Source: Chamaecrista fasciculata
Taxonomy: Eukaryota; Streptophyta; Magnoliopsida; Fabales; Fabaceae
Direction of reading: 5' to 3'
DNA: 64,000 nucleotides
Assembly: GCA_003254925.1 (NCBI GenBank)
Contig: QANZ01020146.1
Location: forward strand, 337,424-401,423
Positions 46,668 through 60,400 of this stretch are shown in pieces. The stretch's first letter is position 1, and each line of letters starts with the position of its first letter. The translations under genes were made by a program, and so were the position numbers. The notes beneath the pieces were generated by a model, which saw only the letters and a program-made list of their open reading frames with translations, ran no database searches and was not told where the DNA came from.

Positions 46668-49013
46668 ATGGCTCGGCAAGCCAACGGCCTTCGTGATCAG
46701 CAAGAAACAGTGATAGACATAAGGAGGCCTGTGAATTTCACAGGTGGGCTTGAGTTTTCAGGCCTGACCTACACTGTGGTGAAGAAGAAGAAGGTTGATG
46801 GGAGCTGGGTGAAGGAAGATGCTGACTTGCTTCACAATATCACTGGGTATGCACCAAAGGGGTGTATCACTGCGGTCATGGGTCCTAGTGGTGCAGGGAA
46901 GTCCACCTTTTTGGATGGTCTTGCAGGCAGGATTGCTAGTGGGAGCCTTAAGGGCAGAGTGTCCTTGGATGGGACAGAGGCTAGCCCAAGCTTGATCAAA
47001 AGAACTTCTGCTTATATCATGCAGGAGGATAGGCTTTTCCCTATGCTCACCGTTTACGAGACCTTCATGTTTGCTGCTGACTTCCGACTTGGCTCTATTT
47101 CCCTTTCTGAAAAGAAGCAGAGAGTAGAGAAGCTCATTGATCAGCTTGGCTTATCTGTGAGTATACATACTCGTGCTCTTTACAACCTATCTCTATATAT
47201 ATCTTTCATATCTCTTACTATATATAGTGTATCATTCAACGTAACCCGAGCCCCACAGTTGAAGCTACTTATCTTGATAAAATTAAGAAAATAGTTATAT
47301 CTGAAGTTGAAAGTTGAAATTAAGTTTGTATATGATGAGTTGATTATTGAAGAGCAAAAACAAATAGTGTAAATGTGGATTATATATATAAGGGGGGTGT
47401 TGTTGCAGTCAACTCGGAACACGTACATAGGAGACGAAGGGACAAGAGGGGTGTCAGGAGGAGAGAGACGTCGAGTGTCGATTGGAGTGGACATCATCCA
47501 CGGACCCTCTTTGCTGTTCCTGGACGAGCCCACTTCTGGTCTTGACTCCACCAGCGCACACAGCGTGATCGAGAAGGTTCACGACATCGCTCGCAATGGC
47601 AGCACCGTCATCCTCACCATTCACCAGCCTTCCTCCCGCATCCAGTTCCTTCTCGACCACCTCATCCTCCTTGCTCGCGGCAAGCTCATGTTTCAAGGCT
47701 CCCCCAAGGACGTCTCCCTTCATCTCGCTCGCATGGGTCGCAAGCTCCCTAAAGGCGAGAACCCCATCGAGCACCTCATTGATGTCATTCAAGAATACGA
47801 CCAATCCGAACTTGGTGTTGCCCCCATCGCTGAGTTCGCTCGTACTGGCCTCAAGCCTCCTCCTTTGCCCGATAAAGACTTCTCTGTTCATGCAGTTGAT
47901 GATTTTGATCATAGTCTCAGAACCCCTTATACCCCTAGCAGGTCTTTCACTTCCACTCCTAGTGCTGTCTTCCGCAAGCTTCCTTCGAGACTCAGGAGTA
48001 GCCATAATCATAATACTAATAATAACAACAACAACAACAACAGCACTGGGTACTATACATACTCAAGTGAGATCCTCCCGGCCACTCCCACTCCTCACAG
48101 CAGCGACTACACCGTGAATGAAAACGACTACTTGACTCCCCCTGACGCCATCAATCCAAAACACCTCGGCCCCAAATTCGCAAACCCCTTCCTCCAAGAG
48201 ACATGGATTCTGATGCGCCGTAACTTCATCAACATCCGGCGCACCCCGGAGTTATTCCTCTCCCGCCTCATGGTTCTCACCGTCATGGGGTTCATGATGG
48301 CCACCATGTTCCTCCGCCCTAAACCTGATCTCCAAGGCATCACCAACCGCCTCTCCTTCTTCATCTTCACCATCTGCCTTTTCTTCTTCTCCTCAAACGA
48401 CGCCGTTCCTGCCTTTATCCAAGAACGCTTCATCTTCATCCGTGAAACCTCCCACAACGCCTACCGTGCCTCCTCTTATACCATCGCCGGCCTCCTCACT
48501 CACACCCCCTTCCTCCTCCTCCAAGCCACCGTCTACGCCCTCATCGTCTGGTGGGCCCTCCAACTACGTGGTCATTTCTACTACTTCGTCTTAGTCCTCT
48601 TCGTTTCTCTCCTCACCACCAATTCCTTTGTTGTTTTTGTCAGCTCCGTTGTTCCCAATTATATTCTCGGCTACGCCGCTGTCATTGCTTTTACTGCTCT
48701 GTTTTTCCTGTTTTGTGGGTATTTCTTGAGCAGTCACGATATTCCGGTTTACTGGCGCTGGATGAATAAGGTTTCTACCATGACTTATCCTTATGAGGGC
48801 CTCTTGATGAATCAGTATCAGACGTCGGATGTGTTCGGTAAGGATCTCAATCATACCGACATTACAGGCTTTGATATATTGACCAGCCTTCATATTAGTC
48901 ACGGGGAGATGCATATGTGGGAGAATGTGGGTCTCATGCTCATTTGGGCTCTTTTCTATAGGATTCTCTTCTACTTCATCCTTCGTTTCGCCTCCAAAAA
49001 CCAGAGGTCATAA
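46668..49013 (+). CDS. STR2: Half-size ABCG transporter, STR2-like, 2 exons, 697 aa
   Basis: Exons 46668-47156 and 47409-49013 join in phase 0. The start is the ATG of MARQANGL; five upstream in-frame codons lack an ATG. The nucleotide-binding domain has Walker A GPSGAGKST (residues 72-80), the signature VSGGERRR (about 178-185), Walker B LLFLDEP with D202/E203, and a switch histidine in TIHQPSSR. A low-complexity linker with an Asn run follows, then a transmembrane domain with about six segments. The N-terminal ETVIDI, FTGGLEFSGLTYTV and GYAPKGCITAVMGP blocks match the STR/STR2 clade as I recall it. STR and STR2 form a periarbuscular-membrane transporter needed for arbuscule growth, probably lipid export to the fungus. 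STR2 is preferred over STR by length (about 700-730 aa) and by the neighbouring SYMRK. Candidate AATAAA at 49233-49238. Confidence 0.82.
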
Positions 49014-49722
49014 GCGCACAGAGACAGACCACCAACATTTCATTTTTGTTTATGCCATTTTCTAAACATTCTATTCTATTATATATGCTTCTAATAAGTT
49101 ACTTACTATCTGTTTCTTTCGTTTCATTTGAAGCCATACATGGTTATATATATATATGATCACTAATATATCATGTGTATATAGATTAGTTCGTTTTGTT
49201 TTGTTTTGTACTGTCCTGCAAAGATCAAAATCAATAAAGACTTCAATTCAGGAAACAAATGGTCCTGATATTATTATTGCATGGTATGCTTTTTTGTTTA
49301 TATTATGAATTAAAACATCGAAGCTAGGCCGGAGTTCATGCCAGAAATTAGATTCTTTACTCGATCAGGAGAAGGCAAGAGAAATTGGACAAAAACCCCA
49401 CAATTATTTTACCACGTTTAAATTCGTTCCTACCCTCCCTTCATCGATATCATATCCCGGCTGCATCTCTTGAGCTGTTTAATTATACGTCCTATTTGAG
49501 GACATATATATATATTTATCAAACATATGGCATCATGAACTGAAAAAGATTGTTACACCCCTTTTATCCTTTGTTAGCAAAGTAGATGAATGCTTAGTCT
49601 ATAAATGTATCAATTTAGTTTTTTTAAAGAAAAAATAATAAAGGGTTTTAACAATGCAAAGCAGAGGTAGATTGTTTAAAATACTTCATTTTTTTAGTCT
49701 ATTTCTTTCATCATCATCATCA

Positions 49723-49770
<48 letters not shown>

Positions 49771-51474
49771 TTATTATATGAGTGTACTGTATGTGATATA
49801 AAGAAATAAAAAATATAGACTAAAAAAAATGAAATATTTGAGCACTTTAACTCTCCAAATCAAAATCTAATTAATTATAAAAACTAATTTCTAAAGATAA
49901 AGTTACAATTATTTTGGTTCATTTAGTATATTTATTAACTGAAATTTTATAACAAATTATTTTTCTTAGACCAATCATTGAATACCATGTCATTTTTAAA
50001 GGGTTAAATACTTAAATGGAGGAATATGTCGTCTCTTAATTTACTCTCAAAAGATGAATGGAATGAAAATGGAAATCAGCATCATGTAAAAGCATCCAAA
50101 ACTGATAAATTCTAAAATTCATTGTTCTAAAATGAAAACCTCTGATTTTCCGCTAACATAGAATTAAATATGTTCAGTAGAGAAACGTCCACAGAATTTT
50201 ATATCCATCCAATGCTTATTTAAATGCTTGAGATTCAATATTTTTTTGGTAGTTAAAATTGTATTCCAAATACGGTACACCAAAACCACTAATTAAGGTC
50301 CAAAATCATTAGTGGCATGCGTGATATCTCTTTTTAATTATCCTTATTTGTGATTATATATGTTTAAAATTTTAGTGTAGAGATCAACTTAAAGATTTGA
50401 CATCAAAGAAATCCTTTTTAGAATTGACTATCAAGAAGACAAGCTCTATTTGAAGGAACTCCAAAACTTATAAAATTCATTTTGCCAAATAAGTCACCTC
50501 GCATGATGATCTTGAATAATGTCACTTATATTATATATCCAAAAAGTCTTCACCTATTTGTTATTGCCAAGTGCACGCTTGATGAATTTTAAGAATTATT
50601 AAAAAAAATAAAATATGGATGGCTAAGTTTAGCATTATAATAAAGGTTTTTGTCAATTCTGTATCAACTAACGAAGATTAGTGGGGGAATATGCCAACAA
50701 ATTCATTGGAAGTATCAACTTGTCTGGCATTGAACGATCCAGTTGAGCATATATTTAAATAATATAAAATAATTTATGAAAATGGCAAATAAATTATATA
50801 ATACACACAATAGAAGCCTCTACTCATGCCTAAAAGGCTAAAGTTCTCTAGTTTGTCTGGGTTAGCAAAAGATTCCCGCATTAATTTAAGTTTATGCCAT
50901 AATGAGAGTTTTTGAGGATAGATTCATAGGGCACTAGCCCTGCCATTGATCAAAAGGCAATGAGGCCTACAATTATTGCTGAAACTTAATTTAATGTAAC
51001 TCAGTTATAGAAGCTTATATTATGCCAAGTATATATATATTAATTACTTCAATTGTTCTAATTTTCTTCAAAGAAAATCATATCTGATCACATGTAATAA
51101 TAATTAGTAATAAAATTATCATTGAAGCTTTGAATGTACCGGCAATAAGACTTGGTAGTGAAACATCTTGACCTGGCTAATTCATATATATAACAAAACA
51201 AATAGTAATCTTATTATAAGAACTCTGTACTTGAAGTTTATTATGGGATTGACCAAGTAAAACGTTATATGTAAGAAATATCAACATCTTTCCTTTCTGT
51301 ATTTACAGTATATTAGGAAACTTACTGGAAACTTCTTGTACAGACAGGGGTTAACCTTAATTTGACAAATCCACTTGAGAAAACTATGAACAATTCTTCA
51401 AGGTCTTGGCTTTATCACTAAAGTATGCTCATAACTAAAGTCTGTTTTGAGGTATCAATGTATCGTCAGCAAAC
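49014..51474. other. 3' flank of the STR2-like gene and intergenic DNA
   Basis: 3' UTR to about 49255, then AT-rich DNA. A (CAT)n/(TAT)n microsatellite occupies about 49712-49770. No gene seen. Confidence 0.55.
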
Positions 51475-52134
51475 TTAGGTGCTGTTTGGGAAACACCAAA
51501 TCTTAATCCCATCTCATTCAATTATCATCTCATCTTAAGATTGGATGAACAGTACTCGTTAGGTGTGTTTTGGAACCTCCATCTCATCTCATCTCATCCA
51601 CATCATCATCTCATTCACAACATCATCTCATTTTCTCTTACAATTACTAATCTATCCCTACTTATACACCTATAATTACCTATACTTTTAATACAAATTA
51701 AAAAAAAACTAGACAAAATAGTAATTTTACATACCCTCATTTATTACACTTATAATTTTCTCTCTCTATCTATCACTTCTCATCATTTTTTTTCTCTTTT
51801 CCACTCACGCACTTTTTCTCTTTCTCTTTCTCACACACACAAATACACCTCTCTCTCTCTTTCACACACCCCACACACACTCTTATTTATATATATATAT
51901 ANATTTAGGACCAATATGAACATTTTGAATCATAATGGACCAAATGAATATTAGGGCATACATTTTGGATCAAAATGAACCATTGACCAAACATTTTTGT
52001 GTTGTTTTGTTATTTGCATTATGGTCCTCAAACTATTCTTTGTTATTTTTTTTCGTTGGATTTCTCAAATAGATCCGATTATTGATGACTGGGATTTCGT
52101 GTAAGCCTCAAGTTATCATTTACACATGTTAGGG

Positions 52135-53076
52135 ATTGATTAATAGGACCGGTACAAATTTATGGACCAAATTGTATTCTTAAAAATAATTCCAATATTA
52201 TTTTCATTTTGGCCCATCATCTCATCCACTTAGATTGACATCTAACTCTTCATCCAAAATTTTCTCATCCTCACGCTTTCCAATACAATATCACACTTTC
52301 CAATATCATCTCATCTCAATATTATTCCAATCAAAACACAACCAAACACCTATCATCTCATCTTATTATCTCCATCTCATCTCATTATTTCCTACCATTT
52401 CTACCCCTATACAAATTACAAAAATCCATAAACTTATTTCTACCAACCACAATCATTACATACCCTTTTATATAATTTCACANNNNNNNNNNNNNNNNNN
52501 NNNNNNNNNNNNNNNNNNNNNNNNNNNNNNNNNNNNNNNNNNNNNNNNNNNNNNNNNNNNNNNNNNNNNNNNNNNNNNNNNNNNNNNNNNNNNNNNNNNN
52601 NNNNNNNNNNNNNNNNNNNNNNNNNNNNNNNNNNNNNNNNNNNNNNNNNNNNNNNNNNNNNNNNNNNNNNNNNNNNNNNNNNNNNNNNNNNNNNNNNNNN
52701 NNNNNNNNNNNNNNNNNNNNNNNNNNNNNNNNNNNNNNNNNNATTGATTAATAGGACCGGTACAAATTTATGGACCAAATTGTATTCTTAAAAATAATTC
52801 CAATATTATTTTCATTTTGGCCCATCATCTCATCCACTTGGATTGACCTCTACCCCTTCATCCAAAATTTTCTCATCATCACGCTTTCCAATACAATATT
52901 ACACTTTCCAATATCATCTCATCTCAATATTATTCCAATCAAAACACAACCAAACACCTATCATCTCCATCTCATCTCATTATTTCCTACCATTTCTACC
53001 CCTATACAAATTACAAAAATCCATCAACTTATTTCTACCAACCACAATCATTATATACCCTTATATATAATTTCAC
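52135..53076. repeat. Duplicated block either side of an assembly gap
   Basis: Sequence 52135-52482 recurs at 52743-53076 with scattered substitutions and a short indel (roughly 95% identity by eye). The copies are separated by Ns at 52483-52742. Either unmerged contig or haplotype ends, or a tandem copy that broke the assembly. Confidence 0.8.
52483..52742. other. Assembly gap (260 N)
   Basis: A run of Ns between the two copies of the duplicated block. Confidence 0.98.
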
Positions 53077-53213
53077 ACCCTATTTAACATTATTTTCTCT
53101 AAAATCACCCAAACACCAATACATCATCTCATCTCACCCAATTAAAAAATAATCTCATCCCATCCATTTGGTTGAACTTGATTAAAATCCTATTGCTCCC
53201 TAACAGACCCTTA

Positions 53214-54427
53214 ATTATTATAATAAATATTTGGAGTGGCCCTTTTATAGTGAAGTAAATTTTTGAAATCAATATGTTCCAAAACCTCAATGATATGTAT
53301 ATACAAGGGAATGGATCATCATCAAAGTATAAAAATAATGAAAATAATAAGGGATGATGGATGTAAGGTCGTATTACGTCCTTGTTTTCTTGCATCGATC
53401 CTTTTGTAGGTATGGTTCTTCTTGGTGGTTAATTATATGTAATTTAAAATGTAATTTTCAGCTTCCTCATGTTGAACAGCTAGCTAAGCACTATATTTTA
53501 GGGTTTCCTGTTCTTTAGAGGTTTCCTGGAGCCACTTCTTTAGTTTCTTAAGCTGTTTCAAATTTCAAGCATATCCTGTCTCTGTTTTCTTAAATCCTTT
53601 TAGTCACCTTTTTCGGAGTAAGATATTATTTTCAGAGAATCACTTTTCACTTCAAAATCTCACTCTCTGCTAGGGGTTAAATAGGGTGTTTCTGCCTACG
53701 ACCAATTATGTAATAGCTTAGTCAATAGTAATGGGAAAATGGGTATCTAAGATTGAAAAAGGGAAAAAAATAAAATAAAAAGTACATTTTCCACTGTAAA
53801 AAGTCAGAAACGATTTGTACGTTAGATTTCTATGGAGATTCTATTCTGTTACCATAGAACAATTCCTGTGCCCTATTATTTTCATCATGTTGCATCCATT
53901 GTAACAAATAATGAGAGGGACGAAGGTGGAAGAAGACAAAGGATTGGTCTTTCCGATTATTTTAAAACTAATCAATACTTCTTAATTAACAAAATCAAGT
54001 AACCACCACGGAAACAAAAATAATAATAATAATGATATTTAACATTCATATTAAAAGTAAACAAAAATATAATTAAAAACAGATTGTGCTAATTCAAGCT
54101 CTAACTCATCTTCCACCCATCTTCTTCCTACCTCCTGCACTTTCCACTTTTGAAGTCAAACTCAAATTTTCTCTTGCCCTCTGACTCCATCCAAACAAGG
54201 CTCTTGCAGAAAATGGCTTCAAAGTCTCTGGAAAGAGACTGCAGAAATCTTTGAGGGTAGGAAATCAAAGTAGAGAATTGACCAAGTTGCTTATTAATCA
54301 TTAGGAAATTAAGGAGTCCTGAAGAAATTTACAGCTACGTACATGTATGATGGTTGCTAGAAGATGAGAAATTAGTTGGCATGGTTTCAAGCTTGAGAAC
54401 CCCACGGGGTGACATTTCTTCCAGATA
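53214..54427 (+). promoter_or_regulatory. Upstream region of SYMRK
   Basis: The last 1.2 kb before the SYMRK start codon. No clear TATA box or named cis-element could be supported by eye. The 5' UTR probably includes the C/T-rich stretch around 54110-54200. Confidence 0.4.
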
Positions 54428-57400
54428 ATGATGATGGAATTGAATATCTGGAAACTAAGACTTATTAAGTTTTATGTCTTTTGCCTTATTGCATTCATCA
54501 GATCAGCTTCTTCTGCAAGGGAAGGTTAGTAACTTTTTCTAATCATCTCTCATCATTGATAACTTTCTTGAGAATGTTTCTTTTGGGAATTTAGGTTAGC
54601 TTTCTATGGGGTTGACTTTGATAATACAAAAAGTTTAAGGCTTAACAATAGTATTGCCACACACACTCAATTGTTTAGATTCTCAGATAATCTTAAACCA
54701 GTTGGCTAAAGAATTCATTGATGGCTCAAGTTGTGTTAGAAAACGTTTTGATTGAGGAAAAAGGAAAGGCTTGATTTAGAATGAAATCATCATCTGTGCA
54801 GGTTTTGTGAGCATAGCGTGCTGTGCTGATTCAGATTATACAGATCCAAAGACTTCTATAAGTTACACATCAGATTACAGTTTCTTCTCGGATAGAACAA
54901 GTTGCCAAGACATAAACAATCATGTAGGCAACGAAAGAGCTCGGGTGTTCAGTTTAGATACAGGAAAAAGATGTTACAATCTGTCAACAATCAAAGATCA
55001 AGTGTATCTGTTAAGGGGCACATTTCCATCTGTTGAATCTTTTAGTTCATCTCTTGACTCCTCTTTTGATGTTACAATAGGTGTAACATCATTAGGTGCC
55101 ATCGAGAAACCATCCCAAGACTTGAAAATTGAGGGAGTTTTCAGAGCTACCAAGAACTACACAGATTTCTGCTTAGTGAAGGACCAGGGAAGTCCTTATA
55201 TCTCACAGATAGAATTGAGGCCATTGGATGAAGTGTACCTACAGGGTTTCACTTCAAGTGTTCTGAAATTGATCAGCAGAGAAAACCTAGGAAGCCAGGA
55301 AGATGATATCAGGTATGTAAGCTGCATTTTTCCATTCTTTGTAGATCATCTATAACATCTAGCATTTTGAGATTTCTCATAACTATGTTTTTCCAGTAAA
55401 AGCATAAACATATATGCAGGGGATAATAAATACCAAGTCAGTATCTTTTTCCCACAAGAAAGATACAGACAGATACACATTAGGCTGTGCCCACTGCCCA
55501 CACATGTTGCTTACTATATTTTTTGGACCAATTCTAGAATAATGCTTGAACCCATCCCATAGACATTTGCTTAGACTCACACTCTAAAGACTAAGGTGAT
55601 AAAAGACTTATGGGTCTTACACAGATCGATGCTATATAAGTATATAACACAGACACACTTTATAGGGAGGGATAAGGAACCTTTACTATGACTCAAGCCC
55701 CCAGTCGGATTAGGCATCTCTGTTAATAGGTTTGTGCAAACCAAAAACTGGAAGTGACAGAAGTGAATATGATACATTTTGATAAGAAAAATAAGAATAA
55801 TTATTCCAATTACGTTGTTCAGATCAGACCCTGCAATTTAGAAGATACAATATCCTGTTACTTCTACTGCATTCAGTTTTCTCTTTGGTGCTGAAATAAA
55901 GGATGCAGACATAAATGACAATATCAATAAATTATACTCAATAATATTGAAATTTATTTTGGCTGATTTCAGGTACCCGCAGGACCAAAGTGACAGAATC
56001 TGGAATTCCTCTTCGAATCCGTCATATACTTCCCTACAAGCCAACGTAACGATTTCCGGCCACAATGCTGATTCCACGACGCCTCCTCTACGAGTTTTAC
56101 AAACAGCTTTTACCCATCCTGAGCGATTGGAGTTCATCCACGATGGATCCGACTCAGCTAATTCCGAATACCGTTTGTTTCTCTACTTTCTCGAATTGAA
56201 TGCGAGCGTCGCAGAAGGCCAAAAGGTTTTTGACATCTACGTGAACGACGAGATAAAAGAGCCGAGGTTTGACATACTAGCTTCTGGATCTAACTACAGA
56301 AACGCTTCGTTGAACGTTTCGGCAAATGGATGGCTCAATATAACCTTGGTCAAATCATCTGGATCCGCGTTCGGACCCCTTTGTAATGCATACGAGATCC
56401 TTCAGGTGATCCCATGGATGCAAGAAACTGTACAAACAGACAGTAAGTGTTATTGAAAACCCTAATCGCATTGGTTCAAACTTTTGATTCGCGTTTATGC
56501 ATTAACGCCATTGTTTTTACTGTCTTCAGCCGAAGTCATCTTGAAGGTGAGAGAACAGTTGTTAGAGAATAACAGAGGCAATCAAGAGCTAGAGAGTTGG
56601 AGTGGGGATCCCTGTACTCTTTCGCCATGGCAGCATGTAGGATGTGATCGTTCATCAAGTGGGCTTCTTGCCATCACTAAGCTGTAAGCTCTGATGTTTC
56701 TTCTCTCAATGTTGGAGAAACTCTGTATTTTTTAGTCTTCAACATATAGGTAACTTGTAATTTAATCATTCAAAGATTGTTATTGTCAAATTAGTCCTTC
56801 AAAGATAATATTTCTTGTATGTCATCCTTGTACCCAAACCTTATTTATAATTTGATGATTCAATTAAGATAATGTAAACTTAATAATTTTATTTCTTACA
56901 TAAAAATTTGAGTACGAAAATGATATTATATTGATTTTGTCATTAACATTAAGAGAAATTTGGGTACAAGAGTAACATTGAAAGTAGTTTTATGGATTAA
57001 ATTGAGGGTAATAATCTTTGAAGGACTAAATTGAAAGTTACTATATCTCTCGAGGACTAAAATATAGTTTTTCTCCAAAATGTTGCCAGCAGCATAACAA
57101 TAGGAACAACATTTGACTATGTATTTGTGGCATGCTTTATTGTTGTTTTCCAGGGATCTTTCTTCAAGTAATCTGCAAGGACCTATTCCTCCCAGTGTCA
57201 CTGAGTTGACCAACTTGGAAACATTGTATTGTTCTCAACTCTCCTTTTAGTTTAGTTCCTTTCTTCTATGTTTGTGTATTTTGGGAGGCTGATTTTCATT
57301 CATTGCCGTTAACTATGTGGTTATGTGCAGGAACCTGAGCTACAATAGCTTCACTGGCAATATCCCCTCATTTCCGTCTTCCTCTAAGCTGATAACAATG

Positions 57401-60400
57401 TAACTCTCCTCTCAATTTCAACTATGACTCATAGGGATACTATACGAGCTATACTATAATCTATCTCAATGTTATAGAGATAGAAATTCACAATCTCATT
57501 TGATGCATTCTTAATGATCACAATAATGTAAATTATTATATGTATATGTTCTAGCTCCTAGTCTTGTTTTCTCCCCATTCAACTATTAAGTTGCAAGAAA
57601 ACTTCACTGTCAGATGGCTCAATTCGATGCAAACAATATAGTTTCGCATCAATAGGCTTTAATAATACAATGAAGTATAAATCAATAATATTTATCATTC
57701 TAGGCTATGGACAGGCTTCACTATTAAATCTTTATTAGTTAAGCTCTAGACTGATATCTTTTTAACTTTTCATGTTACATTTACTGTTATTTTCCTTTAT
57801 TCCTTGTTTAGATGAATCTCAAAGCAATTCTCTCTGTTGCTAGCTCAGTGTAATAGTAGTACAGCTTTAATTTTCATGTGCTGATCAATTTTGCATTTAT
57901 AACAGAGATCTGAGCCACAATGACCTTACAGGATCGCTTCTAGGGTCAATTCCCTCACTGCCACAACTGAAGTTCTTGTAAGTTCTGTTGTTTGGGAGAC
58001 TGAAGGTCCTTCTAGTCATTCTTTTCTAACAAATAAACCTTCACAAATGGATCTTGCATTTTATATCTTTGCAGGTATTTTGGCTGCAATAGTCGTATGA
58101 GCAAAGAGATTCCAGCTAACTTGAGCAGTTCACTTAGTACAGAGTATGAAGCATCCACTGAAACAATGGAAGAATTTAGATTAGAAAAGAAAAGAAATAA
58201 CGGTTTTACATTGATGTTTCAGTAATGGAAGGTGCAAAGCTGGAGACCCAGGAATTTCACAAAAACAGATCATCATTGGTACTGTTACATGTGGGTCACT
58301 CTTGATTATTTTGGCTGTTGGAGTTCTTTTGGTTTACCGTTACAAAGAAAAGTTGATTCCCTGGAGAACACCTAGAGTGAAAGGATTCCCAACGACAACG
58401 AGTAAGTATATGGATCTTTGGCATTCTAGCTCTATTTGCAGTTTGCACATTCTAAGAACTTAACTTCGCACAAGAACTATCTCGCTATTTCGTATTCTGA
58501 TAACTAGAAGGAAAAAAAATAAATTAATCCTTTCGATGAGCATAACGTCAAGTCTTGCAGAAAAATCTTAAAAGAGCTCTTATTGGCTCCTTCTACAAGC
58601 ATGCTAGACATTTCTTTATGAGCTTCTAAATAAAAGAATTCAACTGATTGAGACTAGCGATTTGAATGCTTCTTTTATCTTCCAAGTATCCGATGCCTTA
58701 CATCTTGAATTTTACATACCCTCACTATACTTATCGTTTGTATATCTTGCAACATACACACAAATCCTATTGAAGAACAAAAACAGGTTAAGAAAATTTT
58801 GCCTTCCATCAGGAACTTGCACACTATGTTGCATAAAAGAAAATAATAAATCCTATATAGACATCCACACAGATTGTCTAGGATTGATTTTGCTTATCAT
58901 CCCTATAAATTTAGCATAATATTTACTTCGTAACAAGACAGTGATAGTGATGCGTTGATATGTAAGTGCTGGTAATAGTTGCCTAGGAGAAAATTGCTAT
59001 GAGCATGTGTGAGTTCTTCATAGAAGTAATGACTTGCTTGTTAGTTGTTACTACTTGGAAGATTTAGTTGGTGCTTTCAATGTATTGTGCCCCCTTAAAG
59101 TATCGTTTAGCTTATCCTTGCTGTTCAGTCTAGTATCTTGGTATATTTCTGTTGGTGTTGAATTTGTTTCTGATACTAAATGCTCAACTTTTATTGTCAA
59201 GCAGAAGATCATTTTTAACATGTCAGTGCAAATTATCTAACTTTTCAACATAATATGCAGATTTGATTTTCTCCTTACCCAGTAGTAAAGATGACTTCTT
59301 CACAAAGTCACTATCATTTCGAACAGAATCAGTTCAAACATTCAGTCTGGAATACATAGAGGCAGCCACCGAAAATTACAAAATTTTGATTGGTGAAGGA
59401 GGATTTGGGCCTGTTTACCGAGGAACTCTAGGAGATGGTCAAGAAGTGGCAGTGAAGGTCCGTTCAGCCACATCAACTCAGGGAACCCGCGAATTTGACA
59501 ATGAGGTAAAATAAGGCCTTCAATTTTTTTTTCATCTTCTTGTTTCTTCTACAGCATATAAGTTCACATGAGTCCATGACAGCTTCGTAATTGCAACTAT
59601 TTAGGTAGCATAACATAAGAATACTAAAGCATCTATTTCCCAAACCTGACAAATCCTAACTGAACGCATATCCTTTTCTCTGTCCCCATTTTCTACTTTT
59701 CAACTTGATTGGTTCATCAATGTCCATTATTTATCGTTTGCTGCACCTGGCAGGTAAACCTGCTTTCTGCAATACGCCATGAGAACCTGGTGCCACTTCT
59801 TGGATACTGTTGTGAGGATGATCAACAAATTCTTGTGTATCCTTTCATGTCCAATGGCTCTTTACAAGATAGGCTTTATGGTAAATATTCTACAATTCTT
59901 TCAGCTTATTCGTTTTAAGCTTTTAATATGCAGTATTTTCTAAAACTCAGCTTGACAACAGGGGAACCAGCTAAGAGAAAAGTGTTAGACTGGCCAACCA
60001 GGCTGTCTATTGCTCTGGGTGCAGCTCGAGGCAAGTCAATTTTATATTATATTTTCAACTTAAGTAGTGTCAAAAATAGTAATAGTCCGGACATGCACTT
60101 GGTACTTTTAACAAAAAGAGGAATAACTCAATCATATCTAAAAATATTGAGACTAAACTAATATGTATGAACACAGAACAAGCTGTGGCATTTGCAAGAA
60201 GTTTGGAGTAACTCAGATACTAAAATATAATGGGAACACCATGATGACTGCATTTTTTTTCTCATTGAGCAGGTTTGTCATATCTTCACACATTTTCGGG
60301 ACGTTCTGTAATACACAGAGATGTAAAATCAAGCAATATACTTCTGGATCATAGCATGTGTGCTAAGGTAGCAGATTTTGGTTTCTCAAAATATGCTCCT

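Larger units (their letters stand above)
51478..53210. mobile_element. Possible PIF/Harbinger-type element containing a gap
   Basis: The left end GGTGCTGTTTGGGA (51478) and reverse complement of the right end (GGGTCTGTTAGGGA) resemble the GGSNNTGTTTGG termini of PIF/Harbinger elements. TTA occurs on both sides (51475-51477, 53211-53213), the expected 3-bp target. The interior is rich in CATCTCATCTCATC repeats, holds a 260-N gap and a duplicated block, and may be nested or composite. A 3-bp target is weak evidence, so the family is tentative. Confidence 0.5.

Noticed and set aside
47454-48117. 185- and 173-codon frames overlapping the ABCG gene
   Set aside because: Out-of-frame shadows of the long GC-richer second exon of the STR2-like gene.
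46668-49013. STR (rather than STR2) as the identity of the ABCG transporter
   Set aside because: Possible, since the two are close. Length near 700 aa and the SYMRK neighbour favour STR2; a phylogeny would settle it.
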